A DNA stretch of 64,000 nt, from NCBI RefSeq assembly GCF_902493135.1, contig NZ_CABUOD010000009.1:1-64000 (forward strand), written 5' to 3'. The notes under the pieces were generated by a model. The model was not told the origin of the DNA and searched no databases. It worked only from the letters and a program-made list of their open reading frames with translations. Below, in pieces: positions 24,189 to 32,690 of the stretch (the first letter of the stretch is position 1; each line of letters opens with the position of its first letter). This stretch comes from an uncultured Parabacteroides sp. (GTDB lineage Bacteria; Bacteroidota; Bacteroidia; Bacteroidales; Tannerellaceae). The translations under genes and the position numbers were made by a program.

Positions 24189-25754
24189 TCAGAAGGGCAA
24201 ACGGAACCAGAAGGTCGACCCTTCACCTTCCTGGGAATCAGCACCGATTGTTCCCCCGAATTTGTCGACAATCATGGCGCATATAGGCAGTCCAAGCCCT
24301 GTCCCCTGCACGAAAGTGTTCAATTTGACGAAGCGTTCGAAGATCCGGTCTTTCTTGTCTGACGGTATTCCGATTCCGGTATCTTTAACAAAAAAGTAGA
24401 TGTCTTTTTCGGATTTTTCATAACCGAAGGTAATGCTGCCCCGTTCTGTAAATTTCATGGCATTCGTCATAAAATTGATCATGACTTGCATGATGCGGTT
24501 ACCGTCCGTATTGATGATACATTCGGGCTGCCTTTGTGTGAATTCGATTTTAACGGTATCCGGCCTTGTGTTTTTCAGCTTCATCTGCTGGCAAAGGTCT
24601 TCCATCAGCTGATTGATATCCGTGTCGGAATAAGTAAAGTCGAGGGTTTCGGATTCTATTTTGGCCATATCGATAATATCGTTGATCAGTTGCAGCAACA
24701 GTTCGTTGTTAGAGGTGATGATATGGACAAATTCCTTTTTCTCTTCCGGATCGTCCGTTTCGGCCAATAGGTTGGAAAAGCCGATGATTGCATTCAAAGG
24801 CGTACGGATTTCATGGCTCATATTGGCCAGGAAAGCCGATTTCAAACGGTTGGCTTCGTCTGCCTTTTTTATTTCGTATTGCAGGCGTTCGATACGCTTT
24901 TTATCCGAGATATCTTCGATCTTCATTAGGCCGCCTTGTATTTCGCCGGTATTTGTACAGACCGGTATGGCACTGATCTCGATGACCGTGTCTGCTTCGG
25001 TGAACTCATGGCGTACAGGTTTCCCGGTTTCTATCGCTTCGCTCAAAGCGCACTTCATACAAGGTGCTCCACGCCCCATGGCTGTCTGATAACACACTTT
25101 TCCGGCGCTATAACGCCTGCCCTTGGCGATCTCGTGCAAGTTGGCTGTCGATTCCCATTGGACGACATAGTTTTTATCGACAAAAACGAGCCCGAAATTG
25201 ATGCTGTTCAGTACCAGGTTTTGGGTCTTGATCGCATTTTCCAATTCTTCTTTAGCTTGGATCAATTCTTTCTCGTACTCTTTTATCTGCGTGATGTCCC
25301 AGCGGACTACCAAAAGCCAGTGATTGTTTCCCAGTGTTATAACAGATTTGTTTACGATCGTATTGTGCAATGTTCCGTCAGGCGTGATATAATCGTCCTC
25401 TGCCTGGTACTCGACTTTGTTTTTTACCAGTTGCTCGTCTATCTGGCGATACTTGCGGCCGCGTTCTTCACCGTATATTTCAAAATCGGAATGCCCCAAA
25501 ATAGCATCCCGGCTTGTCCTTGATTCTTTTTCGGCTTCTTTGTTCCAAAGTTTATACTTGAAATCGTCGTTGATGTCCTTGACAAATACGGGAAAAGGGA
25601 GATTGTCCAATATGTTCAGGCAAAACTGCTGGGAGTCTATAATTTTAGCTTCCCTGGCTTTATATGAGGTCTGCTTCCTGTTACTTCTGACCAAAAGCAA
25701 TAGAAGAAAGATACAGATTATCGTTTCTATGATTAGTATTAGTTCCATAAGCAA
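24189..25754 (-). CDS. membrane-bound PAS-PAS histidine kinase
   Basis: The 521-residue protein has one N-terminal membrane helix (LILIIETIICIFLLLLLV), a PAS domain (LDNLPFPVFVKDINDDFKY), a second PAS domain with a Cys-containing CYQTAMGRGAPCMKC stretch, a HisKA domain with the phospho-acceptor in ANMSHEIRTPLNAIIG and a HATPase_c domain (DTGIGIP, GTGLGLPIC). The cysteines in the second PAS domain could bind a metal or sense redox state; this type recurs in anaerobes. No response regulator is adjacent. A -7 box lies 48 bases upstream of the start (25802-25809, TACCTTTG on the minus strand). Confidence 0.93.
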   Translation of the reverse strand: MLMELILIIETIICIFLLLLLVRSNRKQTSYKAREAKIIDSQQFCLNILDNLPFPVFVKDINDDFKYKLWNKEAEKESRTSRDAILGHSDFEIYGEERGRKYRQIDEQLVKNKVEYQAEDDYITPDGTLHNTIVNKSVITLGNNHWLLVVRWDITQIKEYEKELIQAKEELENAIKTQNLVLNSINFGLVFVDKNYVVQWESTANLHEIAKGRRYSAGKVCYQTAMGRGAPCMKCALSEAIETGKPVRHEFTEADTVIEISAIPVCTNTGEIQGGLMKIEDISDKKRIERLQYEIKKADEANRLKSAFLANMSHEIRTPLNAIIGFSNLLAETDDPEEKKEFVHIITSNNELLLQLINDIIDMAKIESETLDFTYSDTDINQLMEDLCQQMKLKNTRPDTVKIEFTQRQPECIINTDGNRIMQVMINFMTNAMKFTERGSITFGYEKSEKDIYFFVKDTGIGIPSDKKDRIFERFVKLNTFVQGTGLGLPICAMIVDKFGGTIGADSQEGEGSTFWFRLPF

Positions 25755-25801
25755 ACATTATACTTTTACCCTGATACACAATATTTAATTATTATCCATC
25801 G

Positions 25802-25809
25802 CAAAGGTA
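25802..25809 (-). promoter_or_regulatory. -7 box for the PAS kinase
   Basis: Minus strand TACCTTTG, matching TAnnTTTG, giving a leader of about 43 bases. Confidence 0.45.
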
Positions 25810-25963
25810 ATATTTAAAATCAAATTCCGATAGGCAGGCCATGAATAAAAAAACGATTGTTTTGTAAACAAATCACGTGCGTTTATTGTTACTAAATTAG
25901 ACACATTATATTAATAACAGAACCTGGCAACCTTAAGAAGTCCTGACTGGCAGGCACACGAAG

Positions 25964-26503
25964 ATGAAGATTCAGTTTGAAATTAAGGAAAAATTGCCTG
26001 AGATTATTGCTGAAATTATGCATTCAGACAAATGGCAAACGAAAATCCTGGAAAAGATGCATGGACTGGAACGGGTAACGATCAAGGATCCGAACTACGA
26101 TTCGGAAGCCTGTATTGAAATCTGGCAACATGAAATCCACATCCGGACGGCATGGTCCAATTACACCTATCGTATTTTTACCCGCGGAAATTCCGTTTGG
26201 TGTGAATATATCGGGGCTTATCGCGGTTTACTCGAACAGAGACTTTTGCCGTCTCTCACTCCGAAAATGAATATTTTGGATTCGGAAGTAGTGGAAAGTT
26301 CCTTAACCGGGAATAAGAGGCAGACTTTGCGTACTTATAGTTCGGAAAATCTGAAATTGAAGAACTTCCGTCGCGATAACTTCAAAGAGGAGTATAATGT
26401 TGCTTCTCCACAAGACCATCCGACAGTTGTATATGACGAATATATAAAGGAAGGGATGCCGATGCCTTCGCCGTACGGTGATGGCGGGCAGGGGAAACGA
26501 TAA
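25964..26503 (+). CDS. conserved-looking hypothetical protein
   Basis: The 179-residue protein has no signal sequence, no membrane helix and no recognised domain. The first 110 residues look folded (KIQFEIKEKLPEIIAEIM, EACIEIWQHEIHIRTAWSNYTYRIFTRGNSVWCEYIGAY), while the C-terminal 70 are polar and end in a Pro/Gly-rich tail (GMPMPSPYGDGGQGKR). It is probably cytoplasmic. It stands alone between the PAS kinase and a thioredoxin-like gene and has no obvious promoter box. I do not recognise it. Confidence 0.7.
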   Translation: MKIQFEIKEKLPEIIAEIMHSDKWQTKILEKMHGLERVTIKDPNYDSEACIEIWQHEIHIRTAWSNYTYRIFTRGNSVWCEYIGAYRGLLEQRLLPSLTPKMNILDSEVVESSLTGNKRQTLRTYSSENLKLKNFRRDNFKEEYNVASPQDHPTVVYDEYIKEGMPMPSPYGDGGQGKR

Positions 26504-26658
26504 AATAAGTCGGCTTGACACTACCTGCTTGGGCTTATCGACGGACGAGTATATGTGAAATAAGATTAACGATATGCTGCAAAACATACTATTTTCGTTC
26601 TATTGATGCAATAAAACATATAAAAAATCTTGCTTTTGGTCTGAAAAGTGTTATATCG

Positions 26659-26818
26659 TTTGGTTGAATAGGGCTTTTACCCGTATATTTGCAACCGTTA
26701 AGAACAAGAAAGCGATTCCTTAGCGAAGGTGAAGCCCTTGTTTACTTCCTGAAAATCAGGAGTCGGAGAGGAATTTTCAAAATAATGCTCCGATTAAGTT
26801 TAACATAAAAATGATGAT
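26659..26818 (+). promoter_or_regulatory. promoter and structured leader of the thioredoxin-like gene
   Basis: TTTG at 26659-26662, 21 bases, TATATTTG at 26684-26691: a complete promoter match. The leader of about 120 bases can form local hairpins, including CCTGA..TCAGG (26748-26760) and CCTTAGCGAAGG (26717-26729). The gap 26504-26818 holds only this; the part before 26659 shows nothing. Confidence 0.65.
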
Positions 26819-27319
26819 ATGAAAGTAAGAGCTTATGTTCTCTTTGTTGCGGTTGCGTTGCTTGCAATGTCTGCCGGAACTAAAAACGCAAAGCCGACAG
26901 TCGGTATTAACCCTGGCGACCTTGCTCCGAGAATAGAGTCTTTAGGAAACGAGAGCAATTTCAGTTTCCAAAATCATTCGGGACGTTACACATTGCTGAA
27001 TTTCTGGGCAGCTTACGATGCTGAATCGCGGGCCCGTAACGTTCAATTATGGAATGAAGTCAACAAGTTGAGTTCAGACAAGATTGCGATGTATTCGATC
27101 TCCTTGGACGAGAAAGAATCCATTTTTACCGAAACGGTAAAAGCCGACAAACTGGAAGGCACCAAGCAATTTCATGAAGAACTCGGCAGAAAGTCAGAAT
27201 TGTTTGGGAAGTTTAATCTGCAGAAGGGATTCCGCAACTTCCTGATCGACGACAAGGGAGTTATTATCGCCGCCAATGTAACCCCGGAAGATCTGACAAA
27301 GGTTTTGAAGAAGAGTTAA
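26819..27319 (+). CDS. secreted thioredoxin-fold protein without catalytic cysteines
   Basis: The 166-residue protein has a signal peptide (ending near GTKNA) and a redoxin fold: PTVGINPGDLAPRIESLGNESNF, then RYTLLNFWAAYDAESR where the fold has its W-C-x-x-C motif. The two cysteines are replaced by Asp67 and Ser70, so it cannot be a disulfide oxidoreductase. The later parts of the fold (ISLDEKESIFTETVKAD, GFRNFLIDDKGVIIAANVTP) are retained. It may be a chaperone-like or binding protein of the envelope. The preceding promoter is one of the best in the window. Confidence 0.85.
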   Translation: MKVRAYVLFVAVALLAMSAGTKNAKPTVGINPGDLAPRIESLGNESNFSFQNHSGRYTLLNFWAAYDAESRARNVQLWNEVNKLSSDKIAMYSISLDEKESIFTETVKADKLEGTKQFHEELGRKSELFGKFNLQKGFRNFLIDDKGVIIAANVTPEDLTKVLKKS

Positions 27320-27335
27320 TCAGAAGATTATTAGC

Positions 27336-27377
27336 AAAAAAGAGCTGCTCCTGTCAAAGGGGGCAGCTCTTTTTTTT
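27336..27377. terminator. terminator between thioredoxin-like gene and hydrogenase operon
   Basis: AGAGCTGC (27341-27348) pairs with GCAGCTCT (27363-27370), with a T-run after 27370 and an A-run before 27341, so it serves both convergent transcripts. Confidence 0.9.
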
Positions 27378-27385
27378 GAGGGTTC

Positions 27386-27850
27386 TCAGCGTTCTATGGG
27401 ATCTTTTATAATCTGTTTTATCATTTCCACCACTTCGGGAACAGCCGCTTCGACCGCAGGGGTCAGTTCCATCCCGACCTCGCTGATGTCTTCGGCCGAG
27501 ACGACGATCAGTTGTATATCCGGCAGCTTCTCTGTTAAAATCATCGCTTCGATCATGTCGCGGAGGCCGATTTCATGCGCACTCATCAGAGGCGGAAAGT
27601 CTGTCGCATAGCGGGGGCGGATCAGGCGGATCGTCCCCGGAGGATTCCGATCGAGAGTGGCGTCGACCATGATGATCCGATTGTAATCCTGTATCCAGCT
27701 TATCAGATGCAGCCCGCCCGTGCCGCCGTCCATCAGGGAGACGTTAGGAGGGAGTTCTTCCTTTTCGAGTGCTTTTATGACATGGATGCCGACTCCTTCG
27801 TCTTTCAACAGCAGGTTGCCGACACCCAGTACCAAGATGTCCTTATTCAT
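27386..27850 (-). CDS. hyaD: [NiFe] hydrogenase maturation protease
   Basis: The 154-residue protein is a HyaD/HybD/HoxM-type endopeptidase that trims the C-terminus of the hydrogenase large subunit after nickel insertion. It keeps LVLGVGNLLLKDEGVG (Glu at the nickel-sensing position), VDATLDRNPPG and SAHEIGLRDMIE (His ligand). The ATG at 27850 is preferred over an upstream start because it gives the conserved N-terminus; it overlaps the cytochrome gene by eight bases. It is the last gene of the hypC-to-hyaD operon. Confidence 0.95.
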   Translation of the reverse strand: MNKDILVLGVGNLLLKDEGVGIHVIKALEKEELPPNVSLMDGGTGGLHLISWIQDYNRIIMVDATLDRNPPGTIRLIRPRYATDFPPLMSAHEIGLRDMIEAMILTEKLPDIQLIVVSAEDISEVGMELTPAVEAAVPEVVEMIKQIIKDPIER

Positions 27851-28583
27851 TCTTGCGGGCGGATTTGGTGATGACTTCTGCATTTTCCGTTACCTCTTCC
27901 TTGTCGGCAATCTCTTCTTCGATGAACTTCCAGCCGCCGATGATGGAGGAGGTCTCACCGCGCTGTTCGATATAGTCGTGGTAGAACACCAGGTAAACAT
28001 GCACGATAGCGAAAAGGATGAAGAACCACATCAGGAAATGATGGATCTCGCGAGCCATCAGGTCGCCGCCCATCAGGGGAACCGTCCAGGCGAACAACTG
28101 CGGGAAAGCCGATTCGCTCATCTTGGCATACAAGCCGAACCCGGTAATGGATTGCAGCAGGAACGCCCAGAACGTACCGAAGTAGATGACGCTTGCCAGC
28201 GCATTGTGCCCGATGCTGTCCACCGGCTTGTTCTTGATCATCAGGATGTCCACCTTGATCACTTCGAGAATCTCCTTCCACTGCGACTTTTTCAGCGGGA
28301 TGAAGTTGTTCCAGCGTGCATACCGGTTCCCGACGAACCCCCAGTACAGGCGGAACACGAAGTTGAAGAAGAACACGAACGCCGCCACGAAATGGATGAA
28401 GCGCACCGTGCCGAACCAGTAGCTGAAGTTCGCCTCCGTCTCCGTCATGATGGCAGGCGGGTCGGCTATGATAAAACCGGTGATGCAGAGTATCACGATA
28501 CAAAGTGCATTCAGCCAGTGGTAGATACGCACGGGAAGCTCCCATACATATACTTCTCTTAAACGTTTCTTACGACTTTTCAT
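27843..28583 (-). CDS. hyaC: [NiFe] hydrogenase cytochrome b subunit
   Basis: The 246-residue protein is the four-helix membrane cytochrome b of uptake hydrogenases. It passes electrons from the small subunit to the quinone pool. Hydrophobic segments around residues 20-42, 62-85, 130-155 and 185-210 carry the haem-ligand histidines (RIYHWLNALCIVIL, RFIHFVAAFVFFF, EIHHFLMWFFILFAIVHVYLVFYHDYIE). It follows the large subunit by 12 bases and overlaps the protease gene. Confidence 0.96.
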   Translation of the reverse strand: MKSRKKRLREVYVWELPVRIYHWLNALCIVILCITGFIIADPPAIMTETEANFSYWFGTVRFIHFVAAFVFFFNFVFRLYWGFVGNRYARWNNFIPLKKSQWKEILEVIKVDILMIKNKPVDSIGHNALASVIYFGTFWAFLLQSITGFGLYAKMSESAFPQLFAWTVPLMGGDLMAREIHHFLMWFFILFAIVHVYLVFYHDYIEQRGETSSIIGGWKFIEEEIADKEEVTENAEVITKSARKNE

Positions 28584-28595
28584 TGAACTGTTTTT

Positions 28596-30317
28596 TTAGA
28601 ACGTATCCATTTGATGCACATATTTCCCCTCTTCGTCATACAGGTGCACGGCACATGCCAGACAGGGGTCGAACGAGTGGATGGTACGGAGGATTTCCAA
28701 CGGCTGCTTCGGATCATGTATCGGCGTGCCGATCAAAGACGATTCATAAGCGGACAGTTTGCCTACTTCGTCGCGGGGAGAAGCGTTCCAGGTGGTCGGC
28801 ACGACCATCTGGTAGTTCTTCACCTTGTTGTTCTCGATCACGATAAAATGGGCCAAAGCACCGCGGGGCGCTTCCGTCAGGCCGACGCCCTGGGCATGTT
28901 TCGGCCATGCTTCGCTTTCCCACATGTAATGGTTGACCATGCGCGAGTCGCCGTTTTCGAGGTTCTTGATCAGGCGGTCGTAAAACTCAAGCGCCCAATC
29001 GGCCGTGAGCTTCGTTTCCAATCCGCGGGCAGCCGTGCGTCCGAGGGTGGAGAAAAGCGCTTCCGCCGGCAGGTCGAGTTGCTTCAACGTGTCGTCGATC
29101 AATGATTTCTGCGGTTCCTTGCCGGCGGCATAGGCAACGATCATGCGGGCGAGCGGACCTACTTCCATCGGTTCCTCCTTCCAGCGCGGCGTCTTGATCC
29201 AGCTGTATTTATCCTCGACGTTCAGGTGCGTGTAGGGGGGGCGGGGACCTGTATAGTTCAAGTTCGTTTCGCCGTCGTACGGGTGCAGGCCGGCTTTATC
29301 TCCCTGCGTGTAGTTATACCAGGAGTGGTAGATATACTCTTTTATTTCTTCCGGAGAGTTGGCATCGACCGGATGCACCTTCGACAGGTCGCGGTCGAGG
29401 ACGATCCCGCGCGGCATCTTGTAGTTGTCCGTTTCCCCGTATTCGTACATCGGGAAATCCCCGTAGGCGAGGTAGTTCTTCACGCCGCCTCCCAACTTGC
29501 TCCATTCGTCCTTGTAGACATTGGCGATCATCAGCAGGTCGGGGATATACACCTGGTCGATGAAGGTCTTCGCCTCCTGCAACTTCTGCTTGACCAGGTC
29601 CAGGCGTTCGGTGTTGATCGCGTTGGCTTCGTTCAGGTCGATGCTGCACGGCATACCGCCTACCAGGTAGTTCGGATGCGGATTCTTACCGCCGAACACG
29701 GCATGCACCTTGACGATTTCCTTCTGCCATTCGAGGGCTTCGAGATAGTGGGCGACTGCGATCAGGTTCTGTTCGGGAGTCAGCTTATAGGCCGGATGCC
29801 CCCAATACCCGTTGGCGAAGATACCAAGCTGCCCGCTTCCCACGAACTTCGTGAGCCGTTCTTTCAGCGCCGTGAAATAGCCGGTGGAGCTTTTCGGCCA
29901 GGGAGATAATTTACGGGCGAGAGCCGAAGCCTCGGCCGGATCGGCTTTGAGGGCGGAAACGACATCCACCCAGTCGAGCGCGTGCAACTGGTAGAAATGG
30001 ACGACATGGTCGTGCATGTACAGCACGGCAGTCATGATGTTGCGCACCATCTGTGCGTTAGGCGGGATGACGATATCGAACGCATTCTCCACCGCCCGTA
30101 CGGAACAAAGCGAATGGATGGAGGTGCACACCCCGCAAACGCGCCCTACGAACACCCAGGCGTCACGCGGGTCACGGTCTTTCACGATCGTCTCGATTCC
30201 GCGCACCATCGTGCCGGAGCTATAGGCGTCTTTGATCTTTCCGTTCTCGATATCGGCCTCGATCCGGAGATGGCCTTCTATACGGGTAAGCGGATCTACT
30301 ACTATTCTTTCTGACAT
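28596..30317 (-). CDS. hyaB: [NiFe] hydrogenase large subunit
   Basis: The 573-residue catalytic subunit binds the NiFe(CN)2CO site. The N-terminal nickel motif is RVCGVCTSIHS (Cys61, Cys64) and the C-terminal one DPCLACAVH (Cys552, Cys555). Cleavage after His558 would remove the last 15 residues (LYDEEGK...MDTF), the job of the protease encoded two genes downstream. The overall layout and the neighbouring cytochrome b put it in group 1, membrane-bound H2 uptake. It lies 47 bases after the small-subunit gene. Confidence 0.98.
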   Translation of the reverse strand: MSERIVVDPLTRIEGHLRIEADIENGKIKDAYSSGTMVRGIETIVKDRDPRDAWVFVGRVCGVCTSIHSLCSVRAVENAFDIVIPPNAQMVRNIMTAVLYMHDHVVHFYQLHALDWVDVVSALKADPAEASALARKLSPWPKSSTGYFTALKERLTKFVGSGQLGIFANGYWGHPAYKLTPEQNLIAVAHYLEALEWQKEIVKVHAVFGGKNPHPNYLVGGMPCSIDLNEANAINTERLDLVKQKLQEAKTFIDQVYIPDLLMIANVYKDEWSKLGGGVKNYLAYGDFPMYEYGETDNYKMPRGIVLDRDLSKVHPVDANSPEEIKEYIYHSWYNYTQGDKAGLHPYDGETNLNYTGPRPPYTHLNVEDKYSWIKTPRWKEEPMEVGPLARMIVAYAAGKEPQKSLIDDTLKQLDLPAEALFSTLGRTAARGLETKLTADWALEFYDRLIKNLENGDSRMVNHYMWESEAWPKHAQGVGLTEAPRGALAHFIVIENNKVKNYQMVVPTTWNASPRDEVGKLSAYESSLIGTPIHDPKQPLEILRTIHSFDPCLACAVHLYDEEGKYVHQMDTF

Positions 30318-30364
30318 GGCTTTTTTGAATTAATAAGTAAGAATTAATAATTAAGAAATGGGGA

Positions 30365-31462
30365 TCAGATGGTCGACTTGCTTTCGGGCTCGTCGTTGTC
30401 GATCAACTCTTTCTTACGGATATTGGTGGCTACGGCATGTACGGCGATACCGGCAACCGTGGCGGCACCGACAGCCAGGCCGATCTGGTCGGCAGTCGCT
30501 TCGATACCGAAACCGTGCACATCAGGCAACCGCTTGTAGAAAGGGCTCATGTCCCAGAACCCCGCTTCGCTACAGCCCAGGCAGGGATGTCCGCTCTGGA
30601 TCGGGTAACTGGTGCTTTCGTTCCATTTGATGATCCCGCAGGCATTATAGGTATTCGGCCCTTTGCAACCGACCTTGTACAGGCAGTATCCCTTTTTCGC
30701 ATTCTCGTCGTCGAAACTTTCGACAAACAGGCCGGCATCGAAATTGGCGCGGCGGTAACAGGTATCGTGCACGCGGCGGCTATAGAACATCTTCGGGCGT
30801 CCGAGGGCGTCGAGCTGCGGCATCCGGTCGTAGGTCAGCATATAGACAATGACGCCCGTCATGACATCGGCGATGGGAGGGCAGCCCTGCACGTTCATCA
30901 GCGGTTTGCCTTTGATCAGCTTGTGGATGGCTTTTGCCCCGGTGGGGTTCGGATTGGCAGCCTGCACGCAACCGGCGGATGCGCAGTTGCCCCACGCAAT
31001 GATGGCTTTGGCCCCTTCGGCACACTCCTCGACGATCTGCATGGCGCTCTTTCCGCCGACGCAGCAATACGCCTCGTCTTTGGTCGGAATGGAACCTTCG
31101 ATCATCAGGATGTATTCACCCCAATACTTCTTCATGGTCTCCTCCTTGCAGGCTTCGGCCTGGAAGCCGGAGGCGGCCATCAGCGTTTCCGTGTAGTCGA
31201 GCGAGATATTATCGAACAGCAGGTTGCCTACCGTGGGATGATAAGAGCGGATGAACGATTCGCTACAGCAGGTGCATTCCTGCAAGTGAAGCCAGATGAC
31301 AGGGAGCCGGGGCTTCGTTTCCAGTGCTTTTACTACTTGTGCCACACCGCTGGATTCGAGTCCGATCAGGGCGGCGACGGTGGTACAGAATTTCAGGAAA
31401 TCCCGGCGGGAGATGCCTTTCTTCAGGCATTCTTCGTAGATAGACGGTCTTTTATTTTCCAT
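30365..31462 (-). CDS. hyaA: [NiFe] hydrogenase small subunit with oxygen-tolerance cysteines
   Basis: The 365-residue protein has a Tat signal (SRRDFLKF), so the folded heterodimer is exported, and a C-terminal membrane anchor (about 322-345). Proximal-cluster ligands are Cys63, Cys66, Cys160 and Cys196. Two additional cysteines, Cys65 (ECTCCSES) and Cys165 (GNCASAGC), sit where oxygen-tolerant enzymes such as E. coli Hyd-1 have their supernumerary cysteines; standard enzymes have Gly. Medial and distal cluster motifs (HDTCYRR, CLGC) are present. A 176-base gap with 24-base tandem repeats separates it from hypE. Confidence 0.97.
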   Translation of the reverse strand: MENKRPSIYEECLKKGISRRDFLKFCTTVAALIGLESSGVAQVVKALETKPRLPVIWLHLQECTCCSESFIRSYHPTVGNLLFDNISLDYTETLMAASGFQAEACKEETMKKYWGEYILMIEGSIPTKDEAYCCVGGKSAMQIVEECAEGAKAIIAWGNCASAGCVQAANPNPTGAKAIHKLIKGKPLMNVQGCPPIADVMTGVIVYMLTYDRMPQLDALGRPKMFYSRRVHDTCYRRANFDAGLFVESFDDENAKKGYCLYKVGCKGPNTYNACGIIKWNESTSYPIQSGHPCLGCSEAGFWDMSPFYKRLPDVHGFGIEATADQIGLAVGAATVAGIAVHAVATNIRKKELIDNDEPESKSTI

Positions 31463-31503
31463 ATCTTAACTTGTTAATGTTTTAACATTTATTAGTCCAC
31501 ATG

Positions 31504-31643
31504 GTGTCAAAGCCTCGGTTGATACCTGTGTCGAAGCCTCGGTTGACACTGGTAGGAGTCCCTCGGTTGACACGGGTAGGGAAGCCTCGGTTGACACAGG
31601 TGCCGATCGCCCGTTCGCTTCAGGTGTCGAAGCCGGCGTCAGC
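31504..31643. repeat. 24-base tandem repeat between hypE and the small-subunit gene
   Basis: Five head-to-tail copies begin at 31504, 31528, 31552, 31576 and 31600, with a partial sixth at 31624 that reaches into the hypE stop region. The core is CCTCGGTTGACAC; copies 1-4 are close, copies 5-6 degenerate. There are no spacers, so it is not a CRISPR array. Confidence 0.9.
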
Positions 31644-32679
31644 ATATCCTCGGCAACTGCTCTCCGCTGAGCATATCGACAATCCGGTAGTTCCCATACT
31701 GCGTTTTCATTTTAACCAAAGGATGGCCCTTTTCCTGAATACGGCCGATGATAGCGGCGTTCTTCCCTTCCGGGCAGTTTTGCATGATGGCAAGAGCCTG
31801 TTCGGCCTTTTCTTCCGGAAGGATCACCAGCACCAGCCCTTCGTTGGCGACATAGAGCGGATCGAGCCCTAAGATCTCCGAAGCGCCGCGCACGGCATCG
31901 GGGATGGGGAGAGAGGCTTCATCCAGGACGATTTCCACACCGGCAGCCTGGGCAATCTCGTTCAACGTGCCGCTTACGCCGCCGCGTGTCGGATCGCGCA
32001 GGACATGGATTTCCTCTATATATTTTAACAACTCGCCAATCATATTGTTTAACGAAGCTGTATCACTTTTCAGATTTGTTTCAAAACCCAGACTTTCACG
32101 GGCGGAAAGGATGGTGATGCCATGCACGCCGATCGGTCCGCTACAGATGACCGCATCGCCGGGCTGCGCCCTCTCAGGAGCAATGCGGATACCTTCGGGA
32201 ACGATGCCGATGCCGCTTGTGTTGATGAAGAGCTTGTCGCATTTGCCCCTTTCCACCACTTTCGTGTCGCCGGCGACGATCTGCACGCCGGCATGTTCGG
32301 CAGCCGCTTTCATCGACAAGACGATTCGCCGCAGGTCGGCGAGAGGCAAACCCTCTTCGAGTATGAACCCGGCGGTCAGGTAGAGCGGACGGGCGCCGCA
32401 ACAAGCCAGGTCGTTCACCGTGCCGTTGACAGCCAGGTCGCCTATGTCGCCGCCGGGAAAGAAGACGGGGTCTACCACGAACGAATCGGTCGAGCAGGCC
32501 ATCCGTCCGGCTTCTACCCGGAAGACGCATCCGTCATGGTCTTGTTCCAACAAAGGATTGCGGAAAGCAGGATAGAAGATGCTGCTTATCAGCTGGTGTG
32601 TCATCCGTCCGCCACCGCCGTGCGCCAGCAGCACGCAATCGGTATCGGATAGAGGAATGGGGCAATTTGTCGTTATCAT
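31639..32679 (-). CDS. hypE: hydrogenase maturation factor HypE
   Basis: The 346-residue PurM-like ATPase dehydrates the carbamoyl group on its own C-terminal cysteine to make the cyanide ligand of the active site. It has AHGGGGRMTHQLI at the start, DSFVVDPVFFPGGDIG and GDTKVVERG, and ends in the essential PRIC. It follows hypD by 11 bases. Confidence 0.98.
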   Translation of the reverse strand: MITTNCPIPLSDTDCVLLAHGGGGRMTHQLISSIFYPAFRNPLLEQDHDGCVFRVEAGRMACSTDSFVVDPVFFPGGDIGDLAVNGTVNDLACCGARPLYLTAGFILEEGLPLADLRRIVLSMKAAAEHAGVQIVAGDTKVVERGKCDKLFINTSGIGIVPEGIRIAPERAQPGDAVICSGPIGVHGITILSARESLGFETNLKSDTASLNNMIGELLKYIEEIHVLRDPTRGGVSGTLNEIAQAAGVEIVLDEASLPIPDAVRGASEILGLDPLYVANEGLVLVILPEEKAEQALAIMQNCPEGKNAAIIGRIQEKGHPLVKMKTQYGNYRIVDMLSGEQLPRIC

Positions 32680-32690
32680 ATTCTCTGATT

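Noticed and set aside
31504..31643. Possible CRISPR array
   Set aside because: Repeats are head to tail without spacers and diverge from each other; no cas genes.
31501..31872. Open frame encoding repeated SKPRL-type octapeptides from the 24-base repeat
   Set aside because: The period of 24 is a multiple of three, so any frame stays open. It runs antisense into hypE and has no start signal.
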